Assembly (NCBI GenBank): GCA_947650285.1
Contig: CANTFL010000090.1
Span: 1,054,001 to 1,118,000, forward strand
Direction of reading: 5' to 3'
Origin: Hyaloperonospora brassicae
Lineage: Eukaryota > Oomycota > Peronosporomycetes > Peronosporales > Peronosporaceae
DNA length: 64,000 bases
Shown here piece by piece: positions 11,701-26,485 of this stretch. Position numbers and translations under genes: made by a program. Within the stretch, counting starts at the first letter, position 1. Each line of letters begins with the position of its first letter. The notes beneath the pieces were generated by a model. The model was not told the DNA's origin. It saw nothing but the letters and a program-made list of their open reading frames with translations, and searched no databases.

Positions 11701-12548
11701 TTATATGAGTCAAAAGAAGTGTACAAATTTCTGCAAAGAAATTGTATTTGCTGACTGCATAGGTCCATGCATGATGAACAATGTACGCAACAACAAGGGT
11801 TTTGAGATAATAATACTTTGCGGCGGATATTATAGGACATCGAGAGTTTATTTGCTGGCGGCATACTCGCAGAAGTACCCGCGCACTAATGACTAAATGA
11901 AGTAAATATTCATCATTAACAAAAGAGCAGCTTACAGTATCCTAAACGTGTTGGTCCAGAGTTCTTCGGGAAATACAGGTAACAGCTCAAGAAAATCTTA
12001 TCATGTAGTTTGTGATGCAAGAGATTCTGATCTTGGTGGTCGAATGACGCAGTATGACGCCGAAAATGCGCAGGGCGTCGTCTGATTTCATTTGCGGAAC
12101 TGGAAACAGGTCCAATGAACTGTCCGACGCATAAATGCAAATCTACTGATTATGAACTTATAACCATGTATGTTAAGAACCAATTAGTACAAGATCATAG
12201 AATCTTTGTTCTTGGCAAGACAAAATATGTTTGTTTTACGTACCGATTATTTTTGATATCTTATCGTTTCCGTCAAATGGGTGATGTGAAATTATCAATG
12301 AAAAGGTCATACATGTCAAGTGATGTAAATTAGGCCGTTAACCATCCAGCTGCAATTTTGCGCCGGATCATTTCTAAGCAGGTGCCGAGTCAATTATCTA
12401 ATGTCTGTATCCGTGCGATGAAGTTGAGTATGTACTTGTCAGCATAAATTGACGATGTGCGATTATCTTTACAAAGGGATCGAAATGTCGTTATGGTTGG
12501 ATCACAATATAACCGTAACGACTAATTGTAATAATAACAAGACTTCTT
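8737..12548. other. AT-rich DNA without recognisable genes
   Basis: Open frames are at most ~75 codons and look random. No RNA gene, TIR or LTR was recognised. This is the start of the AT-rich desert that runs to about 41 kb. Confidence 0.6.
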
Positions 12549-12552
12549 CTCT

Positions 12553-13139
<587 letters not shown>

Positions 13140-16100
13140 ATCGATGTTTGATTTGTCTAGAATTTACTATGCGTTGCTGTCCGCAAAGCTATAAACGGAC
13201 CTATAACCCGTGTCGCCATTTACACTTGTCTTTCTAAAGTTTATTTAAAATGTGAGAGTACCGCGATTCACCCTATAGAGCATCTCCGATATCATATACA
13301 ACGTTTTATGGTCATTCCGAACACAAAAGGTCAAACTAATACGCAAGGGTAGGTAGCACAGTCTTAGTTGCAGGTTCGAGATCAAATGAAACGGCATTGT
13401 CACCTCATTCGCCAGTGCTGCTGATATCGGTATCAGTAAAGTGATGTCAGCCCTTATTTGGAATTGGTCTTTATATTCCATATACATATTTCTATAGATA
13501 TATTTATCTTGTATGTACTCGCCGCTATAGCACAATATCGCGTAATGTTGGGTGTGGGTGTCGATGAGAAACGGTAGGATTGTGCCCTAGCCTGTGTCGT
13601 CTCAATCTCTATACTTTGTACGTTATCTTGTAAGCTAATATAACGTCCAAACCAGCTAGTCCCGTCGAAGTCTTCGTGACACATGTGTTTATCGTAGAGC
13701 ACGGTCTTATCCATCGGTATAACACCGTGTGTCAGCAAATAATTCGTCAAAACGCGCAAATTGAGCCCAGTATAGATTTTCGACGGGAGGACAATCGATA
13801 TATAATATCTTGTGCTTTCTTGCCGGCGAATCCACGATGCGTTTGAATATCGTATTATGCATCCATCAAACATATATATTTCTTACCATAGTTTGTATTA
13901 CCTATGCAGCCATACCTTCCCAATTCTGTCTTGTTTGAGATAGCAAAGTGTAAATGATAGCCAAATAAGCGATTTGCTGTTGAGTGTGCATGCTGAGACT
14001 CAAGCATATATACTGATTTATGATGCGATATAGAATATTCAAGCAGACCGGTGACACATATACAAATAACAATAAATATGATCTAAAACGCGCCATGATG
14101 ATATACTCAGGTAAATTAGAGACGCGGGCGATGATCAATTACATATAAATTACAAATTGAGTATCGAGACCTGTAGCTTATGACATTTACTCGTCAAACT
14201 TCCCATAAGACGATAGTATGTCCGTTGTATAATCGATTTAATCGATTTTATCTGCCGTTCCGTAGATTTTGCGGAACGGCAGGTAGAACCATACAAGGAA
14301 GTATTCAGATCTTTTGCTAACTTTCCACATCAAGCAAAAGTGTAAATATTGGAAATGAAAGTTTAACTTTATAATCATTGCCTTTTATCAATTAATAATT
14401 GTTCAGAACTTGACTTGTAAATCAGTCAAAATCTCGATCCATATTGATCAGTAAAATTATAAATGCATGAATAAGATTCCTTCGAGAAAAGGTACGTAGA
14501 AGGCGCTCTATAGTGTACATTTAGGTGCGTTTGGAAGAGAATTTAAAATTAAATATAGCTGTCACACATCTAAATATTGCCCAAAACTCATAGGTCTCGC
14601 GACAAGTTCTCGCCATATCATTCACGCCTGAGTCAAATAACACCCTTTCTTAAAATGTAGAAACGTAGAATGCATATAATTTTTGCTAGCTCAAATATAT
14701 GTACTAAGGAAAATTAAAGAAGCGACTATTCTGCTCATGCTTGATGCGTCTAAGAAAAAAACAACGACGCTAGTACAGCATAGGAGTTAGTGAAATTCGT
14801 AATGATCTATTTATATACATCAAATTAACAATGTCGCCGATTTAGATAGAATTCATGGTCTGTTGCGTCACGACCTACTGATAAATCTGTGCGGTTTCCC
14901 CTTCGGGTCGGGTTACGGCTTTTGCGTATATAAAATTTGTCTCATCCAAGTTCTTTTTATAGCCTGCCTACATTTAGCAATTCATACACCTCTTAAGTAT
15001 TGTGACTTCACACCAAAGTATGGATACCAACGCTATAGATGTTTGACAGGATGAATGGTGCGGTATATACCAGACTAGGAGATTGAAGGTATCCATGCCC
15101 AAGTCCCACTGGCTGGTCACTAGACAAGTCCTAAACTGTCACTTTTATTGACTTGTCTCGAGACGATACTAACTTTTGCTGATAGCGAGTGCCCACCCCT
15201 ACCCGACTCAATTTCGTGTCACTGCTAGTCCAAACTTGTACAAGCTATGAATCTCGAAGCTTGACGGCGGGCATATTTGTCCCGCGCAGAACATTAATGT
15301 GAATTAAGCGCGTGTCTCGAACTTGTCAAATTCTGCTTTCTATCAATGTTTTTTTCAGTGAGGGATACGTGCTTGGCTCCTAATCTCTCTTCTCTTACCC
15401 CTATAACACCCTAAATAAATCGAACGAGATTTTTTACAATCCCGTTCAACTCTTATCGATAAATTGTATTGACTTGTCAATCTGACTCGAATCGCCAAGA
15501 TAGCTTGGATCGTAGTATAAACAGAATTGTCGAGTCGCATCATCTTGTCGATCATCTTTGACTCGTCCAGTTGCAACAATGTGTCGAATTTGGTCGACTC
15601 ATTGAGCTGCACTGACTGGTCAAATTCTACCTGACTAGCAATATATTGTCCAGATAATTTCTCGATATTAGATAAGTCTGACCTATATGAAACACAATAA
15701 ATGATATGTTCATTTTGGTCTCAGCTACTTCATTAATTGCTACTGAGATAGATCAAAACTTGTAATTGTTTTTTGAGATGTGCTTTAACGACGAATACGA
15801 CATTTTGTGAGAACAGAATGGAGCGTATAATCAATGTGAGGTCTAGCTAAAATTTACAGCAATATTGAGATGATCATCGGGAAAAGCAACTGTAGTAATG
15901 TGCACAAAAATTTCTTCACGATACAGGTACTTACGTTAATATTAAACTTGTATATGACATAGCTAGAACGACATCATATACTTTACGTTCATTTGCTAAG
16001 ATATCTGCGCCAGAACAATGACCTCTTACGTATCTTTCGACGAAATCCTAACCCCATTTAAAGTATAGTGAAATAAAGAGAAACAAAGCCGAACAAATAT

Positions 16101-17601
16101 AATTCACATTGTACATTTTGCTTGGTACGCGCAGCAAATCGGACAAAGTTCTGGTGCACGTGATCCCTATTATTATCCTTGTTCGACGCAAGCAAAATTC
16201 GTACGTCGTACTCATACGCAAACATTTTGTAGTATTGCGTCTTTCGATCGACGTCAAAGATGACAATAGGGTTTTTATATCAGTTTTAAGAAGTTGAGGA
16301 TAATTAATTTAAATCTGAGAAAGATGGTGCCGCTTAAGGTCCAAAATTCTTGATTCTACGAATGTAATATTACGACTTAATATGGAAATAAAGGTACATG
16401 CTACGTCTAATCACAATAAAGTACGCTCATTGATCATTTGTGATTAAAATAAATTTAATGATAGTGCTTGACAACCCCATTTAGGATGTTCAATCAAAAT
16501 CGTTAGATAAGTCTTACCTCATGTATTTACGCGATAATGAACGCTATATTAAGGGCGGGAGGTGCAGCTATTATAAATTTAACAAAATTCAAGAACCCTG
16601 GACGTTTTTGTTAGGCATGTTTCATTTCGTTTCAGCAACATATAAAGTATGTAAAATAAGCTGTCTAGAAAAATGGCGAAACCAATTCGATTACCCAGAA
16701 CATCTTTTGGAGTTTGAAGCGCAACTGTAAATTGAGGTTTTGTGATCTGATGAATGATTTACAATGAAACACGAAAGCGGAAACTTGTCTCATTTTTATT
16801 TAATACTGATTGAATTATAGTTTCGGATTAGTCTGTTCGCGAACTTAGAATTGTATATATGTGTCGACGGGATTAGATGATCTACCACAAGCAATCGCGC
16901 GATTGTATCAGTAAAGAATGATAAGTGGTCTAATCCGATGTATCACCCTTGTCTAGATATCCTTGTTTTGCAGTCCATGATAGAAGTCATATACATGAAT
17001 TGGAAGTATCTTTAGTATACACAACCTATCATTTACTTTGGACGAAGGGTAACGGATTGGAACTTATTGCAAGGGTGGTGTAATAATGAAATCGCATGTT
17101 AAGTAAAAAGTATAATCGATATTATTGAAGAGATTGTGGTCTACATCATTGAATCTCCGTATTTTATATTGTGTCATGAAATTGAAAGAGATCGAAATAT
17201 ATGAATTGGATCAAGATCGCAATTTACCTTTTTGTGTGATACATAACTAGATCCGCAATAAACAGTTCGAGGATTCTAGTTGTAAAAGAGATTGAAATCG
17301 AACTATTCAGTGTACCCACATACTTTAGTCTGCTGTCGTGATGGATATGGGTGTTAGCGAAATACCACTTTTCACGCACAAAATGACAATCTTACGAACA
17401 GCATTACACGTGAAAGGACATCGAAACTTACATATATGCATGGCGGAATTTTTGTTTATTTAGCGAAGCATTATAAGTTTGCTTATTGTTTCTTAAGTTG
17501 CGTGTCGCTTTCTATCCGGACATATTACTTCTTCCGAACACTAACAAACGAATCCGTCTTGCCCATTTATAAATCGTTGTTTGGCGTAATTTGGATAGAC
17601 A
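13140..17601. other. AT-rich DNA without recognisable genes
   Basis: No gene supported; the longest frame (139 codons on the minus strand, 13454-13873) has no recognisable motif. Between about 15110 and 15640 short words of the type GACTTGTC / GACTCG recur on both strands, suggesting a decayed repeat, but no regular unit could be fixed. Confidence 0.5.
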
Positions 17602-18073
17602 TGTGACAAGGCACGCTCTTGCTCAGATAACTGAGCAAGGCCTTGTATTGATAACAATAAAAGGGATTGTACTCCCGACGTCACGTACACGTGGCGTGAA
17701 AAAGCGCGACCAAGCTAATACAGTCACCGAAAGCTCTGTCTCGAGGAAATAGTAGAACTGTTAATTAGTATAGTTATGTTTCCCAACTAAATCATCTTTT
17801 GTCTTAATCTGACTATATTAAACTACTGTCTCCTATGTGGGTCTTATGTCCACCCCCATTACGCGCTTCCAGCAGCAATTGGTGGCTAAATTGTTTTATG
17901 TACACGGTTTATCAACAAAGAAGTGGACCCCTCCACGAATATTACCCTCAGAGGTAATATTTGGACAACATCGCTTTTTTCTAGTGATGTTGATTGAATA
18001 TTATCAAAATCGATGATTTGTCAAAATTGGTACATTTGCACCAATAGTTATGTAACGGGCTCAACGCGTTTTA
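17602..18073 (-). repeat. solo LTR, Ty3/gypsy family (472 bp)
   Basis: Starts TGTGACAAGGCACGC and ends with TGTAACGGGCTCA plus a mutated terminus. It aligns along its length with the LTR at 61609-62080 (reverse complement) and with the solo LTR at 53299-53771; the element LTRs at 43.3 and 51.0 kb are shorter relatives. Internal hairpins are shared, for example CTTGCTCA...TGAGCAAG and AATATTACC...GGTAATATT. Flanks AGACA (left) and AGACC (right) are compatible with a decayed 5-bp target duplication. No internal element sequence remains, so it probably arose by LTR-LTR recombination. Confidence 0.85.
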
Positions 18074-21000
18074 AGACCCGTCGAAAATACTTATGACAAA
18101 CCCGAAGTGCGCTCGGAAGTACTGACTTATAGTTGGTCACGTTCCAGATCGTACGGCTTTGCTGATCAGAATATATTCGTATTATATGTGCATAGGGTGG
18201 TTTAGCAAAGCATTTTATTTTAAATTAAGTCACTAATATCATTTATCCGCAAAATATATTTCTATCGACTAAACCTTTTACTACATGGACCCCTATGTTA
18301 AGCCGAATACGAAAAAAACTTACTATTGACCTAAGTTCAGCAAGAATATCGAGAGCCGCATTTCTAGAGTAATAAAACGTGAGCAAGGTATTATACATGA
18401 AAACTTATCACCCTTGCACCTAGTATGTAGTTCGGGCCTAAATGAAAAATACAAACTTACATCAGCAATTTAGTAACCTTTACTCCACCTGAATTTGCTC
18501 GCATATAGAGCAATTGATCATAATAGGGTAAGTTAATAATATAATACAATCATCTAGTAGTAGTGCATTCAAGGCCGTGTCGTAACAGAGTATGTATCAT
18601 TTTCTTTGATTTTCTTCTTTTGAGAAGCTAGAAAACATAAATAATTGATTCTGTCTTTTCCTATAGCGTTATTTATCGCTAATATCGCAACACGTGATGA
18701 GACTTCTTAGCCTGGTATCAATCTATGCGATCCACATTTTGTGCACAAAGTGTTAATGATCTATTAACAAGAAAATCGTTGTAATAAATGGTACATATCT
18801 GTACCACCAATGTTAAAGGATAATATGGTTTGACAAAATGTTTTCGTTGCTGCAAATACATAAAGACATTACTACATTTCGATATGTAAGTAAGCGATGT
18901 TGAGTTAGAACAACCTAATTGTATTGGTCTGCCACTACACTTGCATAACTAATGAAAAATATGTCTAAGAGCGCCTTTGGACATTGTTTATAGGTTGAAA
19001 TAAGGTTTCGCATAATTGTTTAGTTTATTACTTAATTGTAACGTCAGAAACATAATTACACGAGATTCATACATCAATAGTCAAAGAAAATAAAGTTCGT
19101 ATTAAGGGCGGTAAGCCCAGACTGCAATTGTTTAGCATTAGATGTCTGACTTATCCTTGCAATTGTACAAAGACCATCACACAAAATCATGCTTACCTTT
19201 GATAGGATCAGGCCAACAAGGATCCCAAAATTCAGTATAAATAATTATAGTTTAATGCTTGTATGTCATTAACGCGCCAGGTAAATATATCAATAACTTT
19301 TATTTGCATAAGATACCATCGTCGCGAGATTAAAATGCATCAGCAATACATATAGCATAATTTTTATATTCTTCTCACATGTTATGAATAGGAAAATGAT
19401 CATGCCTACCATAAAAAGGAAAACAACGAATTTTTGATAGGCCGGTCACATCAGGGGCGATATGTTTTGTATGCGGTGACGTGTGAATTTCGAGTAAGTC
19501 AAAAGTATGTATTTACCGAGTGAAATCGGTAGTTCATGCCCATCCAATGATATATAAGGTCGTAAATTTGGACATACGAAATCTGAAGAAATGGTTTTTC
19601 GCCACAATGAATATAAGAAGCTGGTTGAGGTATTGCTGTAGACTTTATTGTTGACCATATTATTATAAACCCTTTTGCAGATACTTGATATAAGTGAAAT
19701 TGTGGTACTGATGCATTTTCTAGTTAGGGACACATTTTTTGTTTATATGGACCATAATATCAGTCGATGTCTCCATAAAAAAGAGCTCGAGAATAAGATA
19801 GATGCATTTTACCTCTTACGAGGAATGTAAGTGTAAAGAGTATCTGTTATGATTTCTTCTTGTTCTCTTTAAAGCAATGCTTATCACTAAACAAGTGTTG
19901 TAATAGTCTAACCTATACAATTTTAATGATGGAGAGGTTTTAAACAGGATAGAGAAAGGTTATGTAAAATTTACGTTGCGACGTCTGGCCAAATTCGAAA
20001 TGTGTTTAAACACGTATGTATCTTATTTTGTGATATGGAAAATCAAGAAGATCAGTTAATGACTTTCAAGTATATTAGTTTGGTGCTCATATGTCTGTCG
20101 AGGCAATATGTCTTTTTACAATAATTTATAATTAAAATGGCATGGGGTAGAAGTTGGTAGATCCAAAAGCTTCATTACTAATAGATAAATGTATTGCATT
20201 ATCTTGATGCTAAATGTAAGTAGTATTATCAAAAAGGGTTGATTCAGTTTTGAGAAATTAGATATCTTACATATGTTCTACATGTAAAATTGAATATACT
20301 ATATATATTATAGCAGTTTGGAGCGTGTTATTACCCGTCGGTTATTAAATGATTACATAGGTATTCAGATAGATTAATACACATCGTTAATACCGTAAAT
20401 TCTATTTTGGGTAATTTATACGTTGTACGTGTTGTCATAGCACTTTAATACGCGATAGTATATACCGAGGACTTTGATTGCTGTATATACATACGCAAAA
20501 ATTGACCAAGAAAACGTCAAGATAGGGTACGCAACTTATGTACAAAATCAATGTTGTCTTTTCATTTCAAGAGCCATGAATTTGATGATAACAATTCATA
20601 TAAGCATTTTTTAGGTATTATTTGTGTTGACGCATGAATACATTTGAGTAGTGTAGGACTTCTAGCAAGGACTAAAACGACATTTTCTCGTAATTCTATT
20701 TATGGATTCAATCTCGCGACGTCCGTTGCGTGTACAAATTTAAAAAAACTTCCTCACTGAGCTTAAAAAAGATTGGTAGGGCTTCGAGAGCGAAGGCCAA
20801 AAATCATTAAACGGTCTATCTAAAAGTATTATGCGATACATAATTTACTTTTGTCGGCCTTCTGTTCTCTGGATTAAGTATATTCGTTTATCACGTATAG
20901 AATTCATACAAAAATGTTTGGCATTAAGGCCAAACTTCAATCAAAATTGTTTCTTGTCGACATATGGCGGATATTTCACGTAGTTGTCTACATCATGTTA

Positions 21001-23818
21001 TGCTAAATCTATCTTTAGAAGAATCATCTTATTTTTGGTCCGATGCGGCACGTCAACAGTCTCCCAAATAAATTTAGAAATAATTAGGCGCTTAGTGGAA
21101 TGAGCAGTTGTGGTGTTTTATACAATTAGGTAATAGAAGTGCTTTTTAAATTAAGGACGATAGTTTTAAAATTACAGTCCAAAAAGATTGACCAAAATGT
21201 TAGTATCATATATATTGCCGTAAAACTTAAACGATTTATAAATCATAGCAGGGGCAGTGACACATATTAAACTCATTTTGCTTTTTGTTTACCGACAGTG
21301 CGAAGATTTATCTTGCACCTTACTGCTAAATTATAAAACTGCGTAAGTCAATAAAAGAGGTTAAAATGATGGTATATTAAATTATGGTATAAAAATAATT
21401 ATGGCTAGTATATAAGATTTATTGTTTCTTCACTAATATAGAACGCACTTCTCTATGTCAATATTACTATCGACTGTAACATTTTCCTATTGTCCACACG
21501 CATGGTTTGTTCATTTTAATACCCATACAACACTAAAAGATAGGACATATTTAAAATAATTATACCACCTGAACTTAAATTTGTACATATTTGTGCGATG
21601 GACATGTCACTCGTATTATTATAAAAATCCACAAATTACTAATCTATCTCGATTCTTAATATTAAACATTAAATTCAAAGAATATGAAACATACAAAATC
21701 ACTGCCATTTTTGACAAATTAAGATACAAACTGATTTTAAGCTTTTAAGGATTAACATGAGGCAAATGCTAAGTTTTCAACAATAGCTTTTCGTCATTTG
21801 ACAATGATTTAAGTTTGTTTTGAGCTGACAAATAAGAAGAAATATATCGAAAAATTATAAATTATAGGATTGAGATCGGTAGAACATAAAATATTTGATG
21901 ATTATCTATATATGAAGCAATGCTGATAATTTGCATCTCTTGTCGTCGAGTCTTAATCGATTCTAGTTGGCCGAGCAGTATCCATAAGAAATAAGATATT
22001 ACAGTTTTTTTAAGGAAAGAAATAATGAAATTGTATCTTAAGCGATATCGGTACTGATGGTCGTCATGATCGAGAACAAAAAAATGGAAAGCGGAAACCA
22101 CAATGTTACTCATTAATGTCAGATATTTTAACTTGTTTTATAAAGCATTGACGAATGATTATTTACTAATCTAAGACCTCATATTATGTGATTGTTTAAA
22201 CAAAAAACCTGTTTTATGATCTCGGGAAAGATTACTGGAATTTTGAAAAAAATCGGCTAAGAAATGATCAGCATAAATTTGTCTCGGCAAAGTAAGACAA
22301 AAACTCGCGAGTTTAGTGAGAATCATGTTTTAGCTGTAAACCAAAGAATTGATAGTAATCACAGCAAGCCATTTGCACCCCAGTATACCGCTTTTATGAT
22401 ATCTGCAATCCTGATCGTATCCGAATAAATGTAATCTAAATGCCATAGAGCAAATATATATATATTATCGAAGTGATCAAACATGTGGCTTGAATACTCT
22501 ACAAAGAGATTCATTACTTACAAAATGCTGGCTCAGGTCCATCATATAAATTTCTACGACAAGAAATTAGGTATTGTTTGAATTCGGCAAATATATAAGA
22601 TTACAATGCAGTCCGTCTACACGAGTGAACATCTATTCCATGATTAATTACTCGTCTCCCCGACGCCTATTATAATCATATCACTTGCAGAATTCGGCTC
22701 AGACATGAAATCCAGTGCGCTATCGGACCGTTTAACAAACATATACCAGTGCATTTGAACGCCCACATCTCCTAATGGGTCGATTAGAGACGGTGCAAGG
22801 AATTTTATTCATAACTAGAATGTTAAAAGTATTAGAATTATAACAGACGCAAGATCAGGATACGCTATTTCAAAAACCTTACGACTCTCGGAAGGACATA
22901 ACGACCTGTGACTATTGATATCTTGATTACTCCTTAAGTGTGACGGGTTCTGTTCTGTCATAGATTACCGAAAAAACTCAAACTAGCATTTTCATGTGAC
23001 GATAATTTTAGCTATGGCATGATGCACATCATTGCCTACTTGAAGTACTACTTCCTTCGTCGGTCGTCTGAGCGCCAGCAAAGATTAATCGCAAAGTGTC
23101 ATTGTGTGGGATTTGATCCGACGCAAATTTTTCCTACTCGCATATTTCGTGAGCTCGGCTCACTTTCTCATCTGTAATATGATGAACATGATAAATTTGA
23201 GGTGAAAAACTAACGTGACTATTTAGAGGGAGCTGTACCGCTGAAGGCGTATGATCATGAAAATCCTATAATGATCATAATTTGAGCTTAGTAGATGACA
23301 AGATTTTGAAAGGAGGTAATATTGACTGCCGGTATATATAGTGGCAATATATTCTCCAGAATCGATTCATAGCAGTAGCTGATTGGCGTGTTAAGTGTTG
23401 AAAGCTGGATGAACATCATGATAACTTGAACGTTTATTATATGACTTTTAAATTTTTTATGATGAATATATACAAACTAATTTTATATACCAGTGAAGCT
23501 CAAGGCAAATCATTGTACACAAAACGACAATACGAAGGATTCGATTCACAATAAAAGGTACAATTTAAGAACAAAAAATACACATTCCATTGATTCCATT
23601 ACATAGTATTTCATAAATTTTGCCATTATAATGACAAATATAATAATTTATATTTAAGATATTACTTCGACATTATAAGTATCAGTACAAATTTAAGAAT
23701 TGTATAAAACAGCAATTTAATACAATGAACAATGCCCTAGCAAACCCGCATAATTTTAAATGAATTCAGGCTAGACGTGTTATATTAAAATCTATGGACT
23801 TGATCATTAATTCACTTT
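18074..23818. other. AT-rich DNA without recognisable genes
   Basis: Very AT-rich; only short random frames on either strand. No repeat boundary or RNA gene recognised. Confidence 0.6.
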
Positions 23819-23827
23819 TGATGATAT

Positions 23828-24024
23828 TTTTGGTTACCGCCACTCACCCTTTTGTTCACCAGCACCCACCTCACAAATTAGGGTAAATGATTGTTCCAAG
23901 TGACGAATCAAAACTTTATATTAAACAAATCTTTCTCTGACCCCCAACAATAACCCCCTTACACTACCATTTTGACCACCTTCCTTTTCTTTTAATCCAC
24001 AATCAATAGACTTACACCCCCTCA
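23828..24024 (+). repeat. left terminal inverted repeat of the MULE
   Basis: Pairs with 26279-26476 in inverted orientation. Clear shared blocks are AGCACCCACC, CACAAATTAGGG, TTTGACCACCTTCCTTTTC and ACACCCCCTCAG. The outermost ~15 bp are more diverged. Confidence 0.85.
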
Positions 24025-24039
24025 GCAGCTTGCATCCGC

Positions 24040-26091
24040 CTCCTTGAAAAAGGCAAGAGCCGAATTTGATTCTCATTCGCAACTGAAAGGCTATTCTGTG
24101 GTTACCATACACACAAGAATGGTCGGGAATAAGAAAAACAGTGACGTAAAAGCTGTAATTCTTGTTCGCTCCCACTTGAACCCCCCCAGTCATACCTTCA
24201 GGTGCTAGACTTTGCCAGCACATGTCATCCACCCGCAGCGCTGGCTATTGGTTCAAGGCCAGTATACGGCAAGGAGAAGCTGAAGATTGGCAGGCACAAA
24301 TTGACAATGGAGAATACAACTACGAGCCCTTTGTATACCAGTCTGCCCATCGACAAGGGCGCAATTAGACATGGGAAGCTTGAAAAAAAAAACCTTGGCT
24401 TTAACACGTGCTAGAGTGACACGTTTCCATATAGTCACCTCACTGCGGAAGAACCATGAAGACTTGGCCACAGCTTAAGAAGTTTACAACCTGCTTCATG
24501 TAGAACGTAAAAAGGCACTGACGGGCCGCTCTCCGCTACCGCCTCTTTTGGAATCTTCGAAAGAAAGTGACTATTTATTTCAAGTTGATCCACAACTGCA
24601 GCTTATTCACCTGCAAATAATATCGTTATCGACAAAGGAGATTTTTCATGAGTACTTTGGTGGTTGTGTGCGATTATTTGACACAACATGCAAGACCAAC
24701 AGATATGGACTCCCTCTCCTTCACTTGTTGGTGTCAACACAACAAAATGTACATTTACCTATGCTTACTACTTCATGCGTAACGATACTTCGGAAGAATA
24801 CCGGTGGGCAATGCGCCATATTTTAGAAGTTCTCCAGGCGTATAGACACATTCACAGGACTCACCTTTGCCACTGATAAGGCGCTTGCACTAATAAAGAA
24901 ACGCGCTTGCCGAGACGTTTACAAACGCGCATTGCTTGCATATACCGCTGGCATATCAACAAAAACATTTTGGCCATGTAGAAGTTAGCATCCAAAACGT
25001 TGGAAACCAAGTAAGGGGTTTAATAAAGCGTGGAACAGACTGATTGCTGCCACAATCATGGAAGATTATGAAACTAATCTTATAAATATGCATGCCATCA
25101 TCCCTGCAGCCGTGATGCGCGATGTTGAGACAACATATATTATGTTTAAGGAGAGATTATCTCTGCTTTCCTTTACGATAAACGCGATTAGTACACATCT
25201 CGACATCACGCGTGGATAGTGCCTATGCTGCTCTTAAGAAATGAAATGCTGGTCAACAAGTAAGTTATATTATACATCGATCATTCTCTCCGTTCCTTTC
25301 TGACAACTCATTTGTTGCAGGTGATCTACAATCAATGGGTTCTGCAGCTTGCCTTGTTTTTAAATATCAACTTGTTGTTGTTGTACAGCAAAATGCACAG
25401 CAGTGTGCCATTTTACTCATGCAGCTTGGTCCATTGTTCTCGGCCGGTGATGGAAAAGATTTCGGGACACAGGACTGCGTGCTGCGCACCAGCGATACCA
25501 GCAGCGACAAGAAGATAATGGGGATTGTCAAATTATGTAGACTTCAACAATATTTTAATGGACTGACTGCAACAGACTGCCAACTCTTGCGTTTAGGCTT
25601 GTCGACATCTTCAAATGGGATATCCTTGTGCCAATGCATTTCGTCATCGAGTTGTACCACTATCGATCAATGATTTCGATCAACATTGGTGGCCGGTCCA
25701 GCCACCATTTTGAAACGATGTTACGTTGGTCCACTCCTTACTTGCAATCCAGAAAGGAGCAAGGAGTATTCCAGACAAGTATGTCGATGACCTAAAAAAT
25801 TGCAAGCGCATTCTCCTTGACCATGTTTTGGCAGTCCCTGAGACCAATCATCGTGATCCTGTGGGAGTGCAGGCACGTGGTCGTCGAAATGGTTCAGCAC
25901 AGCGCCTACCATCGCTGTTTGAGCAAGTGGATGCTGCTTTGGGTGCTCCAGTGGGTCCCGACGATATAGGATCTGCCAAGAAACCATCTATCATCCTGCA
26001 CCTGTCGTCAACCATTACTACCAGCCCTAGTAGATTTAACTTAACCGGTAGTTTACCGTCCGTAGTAGATCTGGAAGTCCAAAATTTGTGA
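24040..26091 (+). pseudogene. MULE transposase with FAR1-like DNA-binding domain, broken
   Basis: Pieces in several plus-strand frames follow the order of an oomycete MULE transposase. An N-terminal FAR1/WRKY-GCM-like part comes first (about 24040-24330, ending near NGEYNYEPF). The MULE catalytic core follows, with the first Asp in FDTTCKTNRYGLPL (near 24680), then GVNTTKCTFTYAYYFMRNDT, EEYRWAMRHILEVL, and the second Asp in TFATDKALAL (near 24870). The helical region KGFNKAWNRLIAATIMEDYE (near 25020) comes next. The C-terminal part carries the Cys/His end (GYPCANAF...VVPLSI) and a basic tail with RGRRNGSAQRLPS (near 25870). At least four frame changes and several stops break it. Confidence 0.82.
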
Positions 26092-26278
26092 TTTTGACGA
26101 ATTGAAAGCTATAATGACAGGTACATCTTAAAACAGAAATCTTAGCCATGTGACCAAGATAATTGGTGCTGATCGAATCAGGGCTAGTATTGTTCTGCAG
26201 ACACTGGATAGGCAGTTTGTTGAACACAATCTCATTTGATCTGTTTGAGAGATTAATGCGTGCAGCAAAACGTTGGTT

Positions 26279-26476
26279 TCAGGGGGTGCTAGGTTGTTTA
26301 TCGTGTGTTAAATGAAAAGGAAGGTGGTCAAAAAGGTAGTGCAAGGTTGTTGTAGTTATGGTTAAGAGAAGTCATTATAATAATAATTCGATTTGCCGCT
26401 TGGAACTTTCAGAGGCCCTAATTTGTGGGGTGGGTGCTACTTAAAGAAAAGATGAGTGATGATACACGAATCCCAT
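26279..26476 (-). repeat. right terminal inverted repeat of the MULE
   Basis: Reverse complement of the left TIR, for example GAAAAGGAAGGTGGTCAAA (about 26314) and CCCTAATTTGTGGGGTGGG (about 26414). The 9-bp duplication TGATGATAT follows at 26477. Confidence 0.85.
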
Positions 26477-26485
26477 TGATGATAT

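Larger units (their letters stand above)
23828..26476 (+). mobile_element. MULE (Mutator-like) DNA transposon, full length, inactive
   Basis: A 2.65-kb element bounded by long terminal inverted repeats (23828-24024 and 26279-26476) and flanked on both sides by the 9-bp direct repeat TGATGATAT (23819-23827 and 26477-26485), the target-duplication length typical of MULEs. Between the TIRs lies one plus-strand transposase pseudogene. The element is more GC-rich than the surrounding desert. Many stops and frame changes show it can no longer make transposase, but the ends are still clear. Confidence 0.88.

Noticed and set aside
13454..13873. 139-codon minus-strand frame in the desert
   Set aside because: No motif, signal peptide, initiator or repeat relation; length is not exceptional for a 34-kb stretch.
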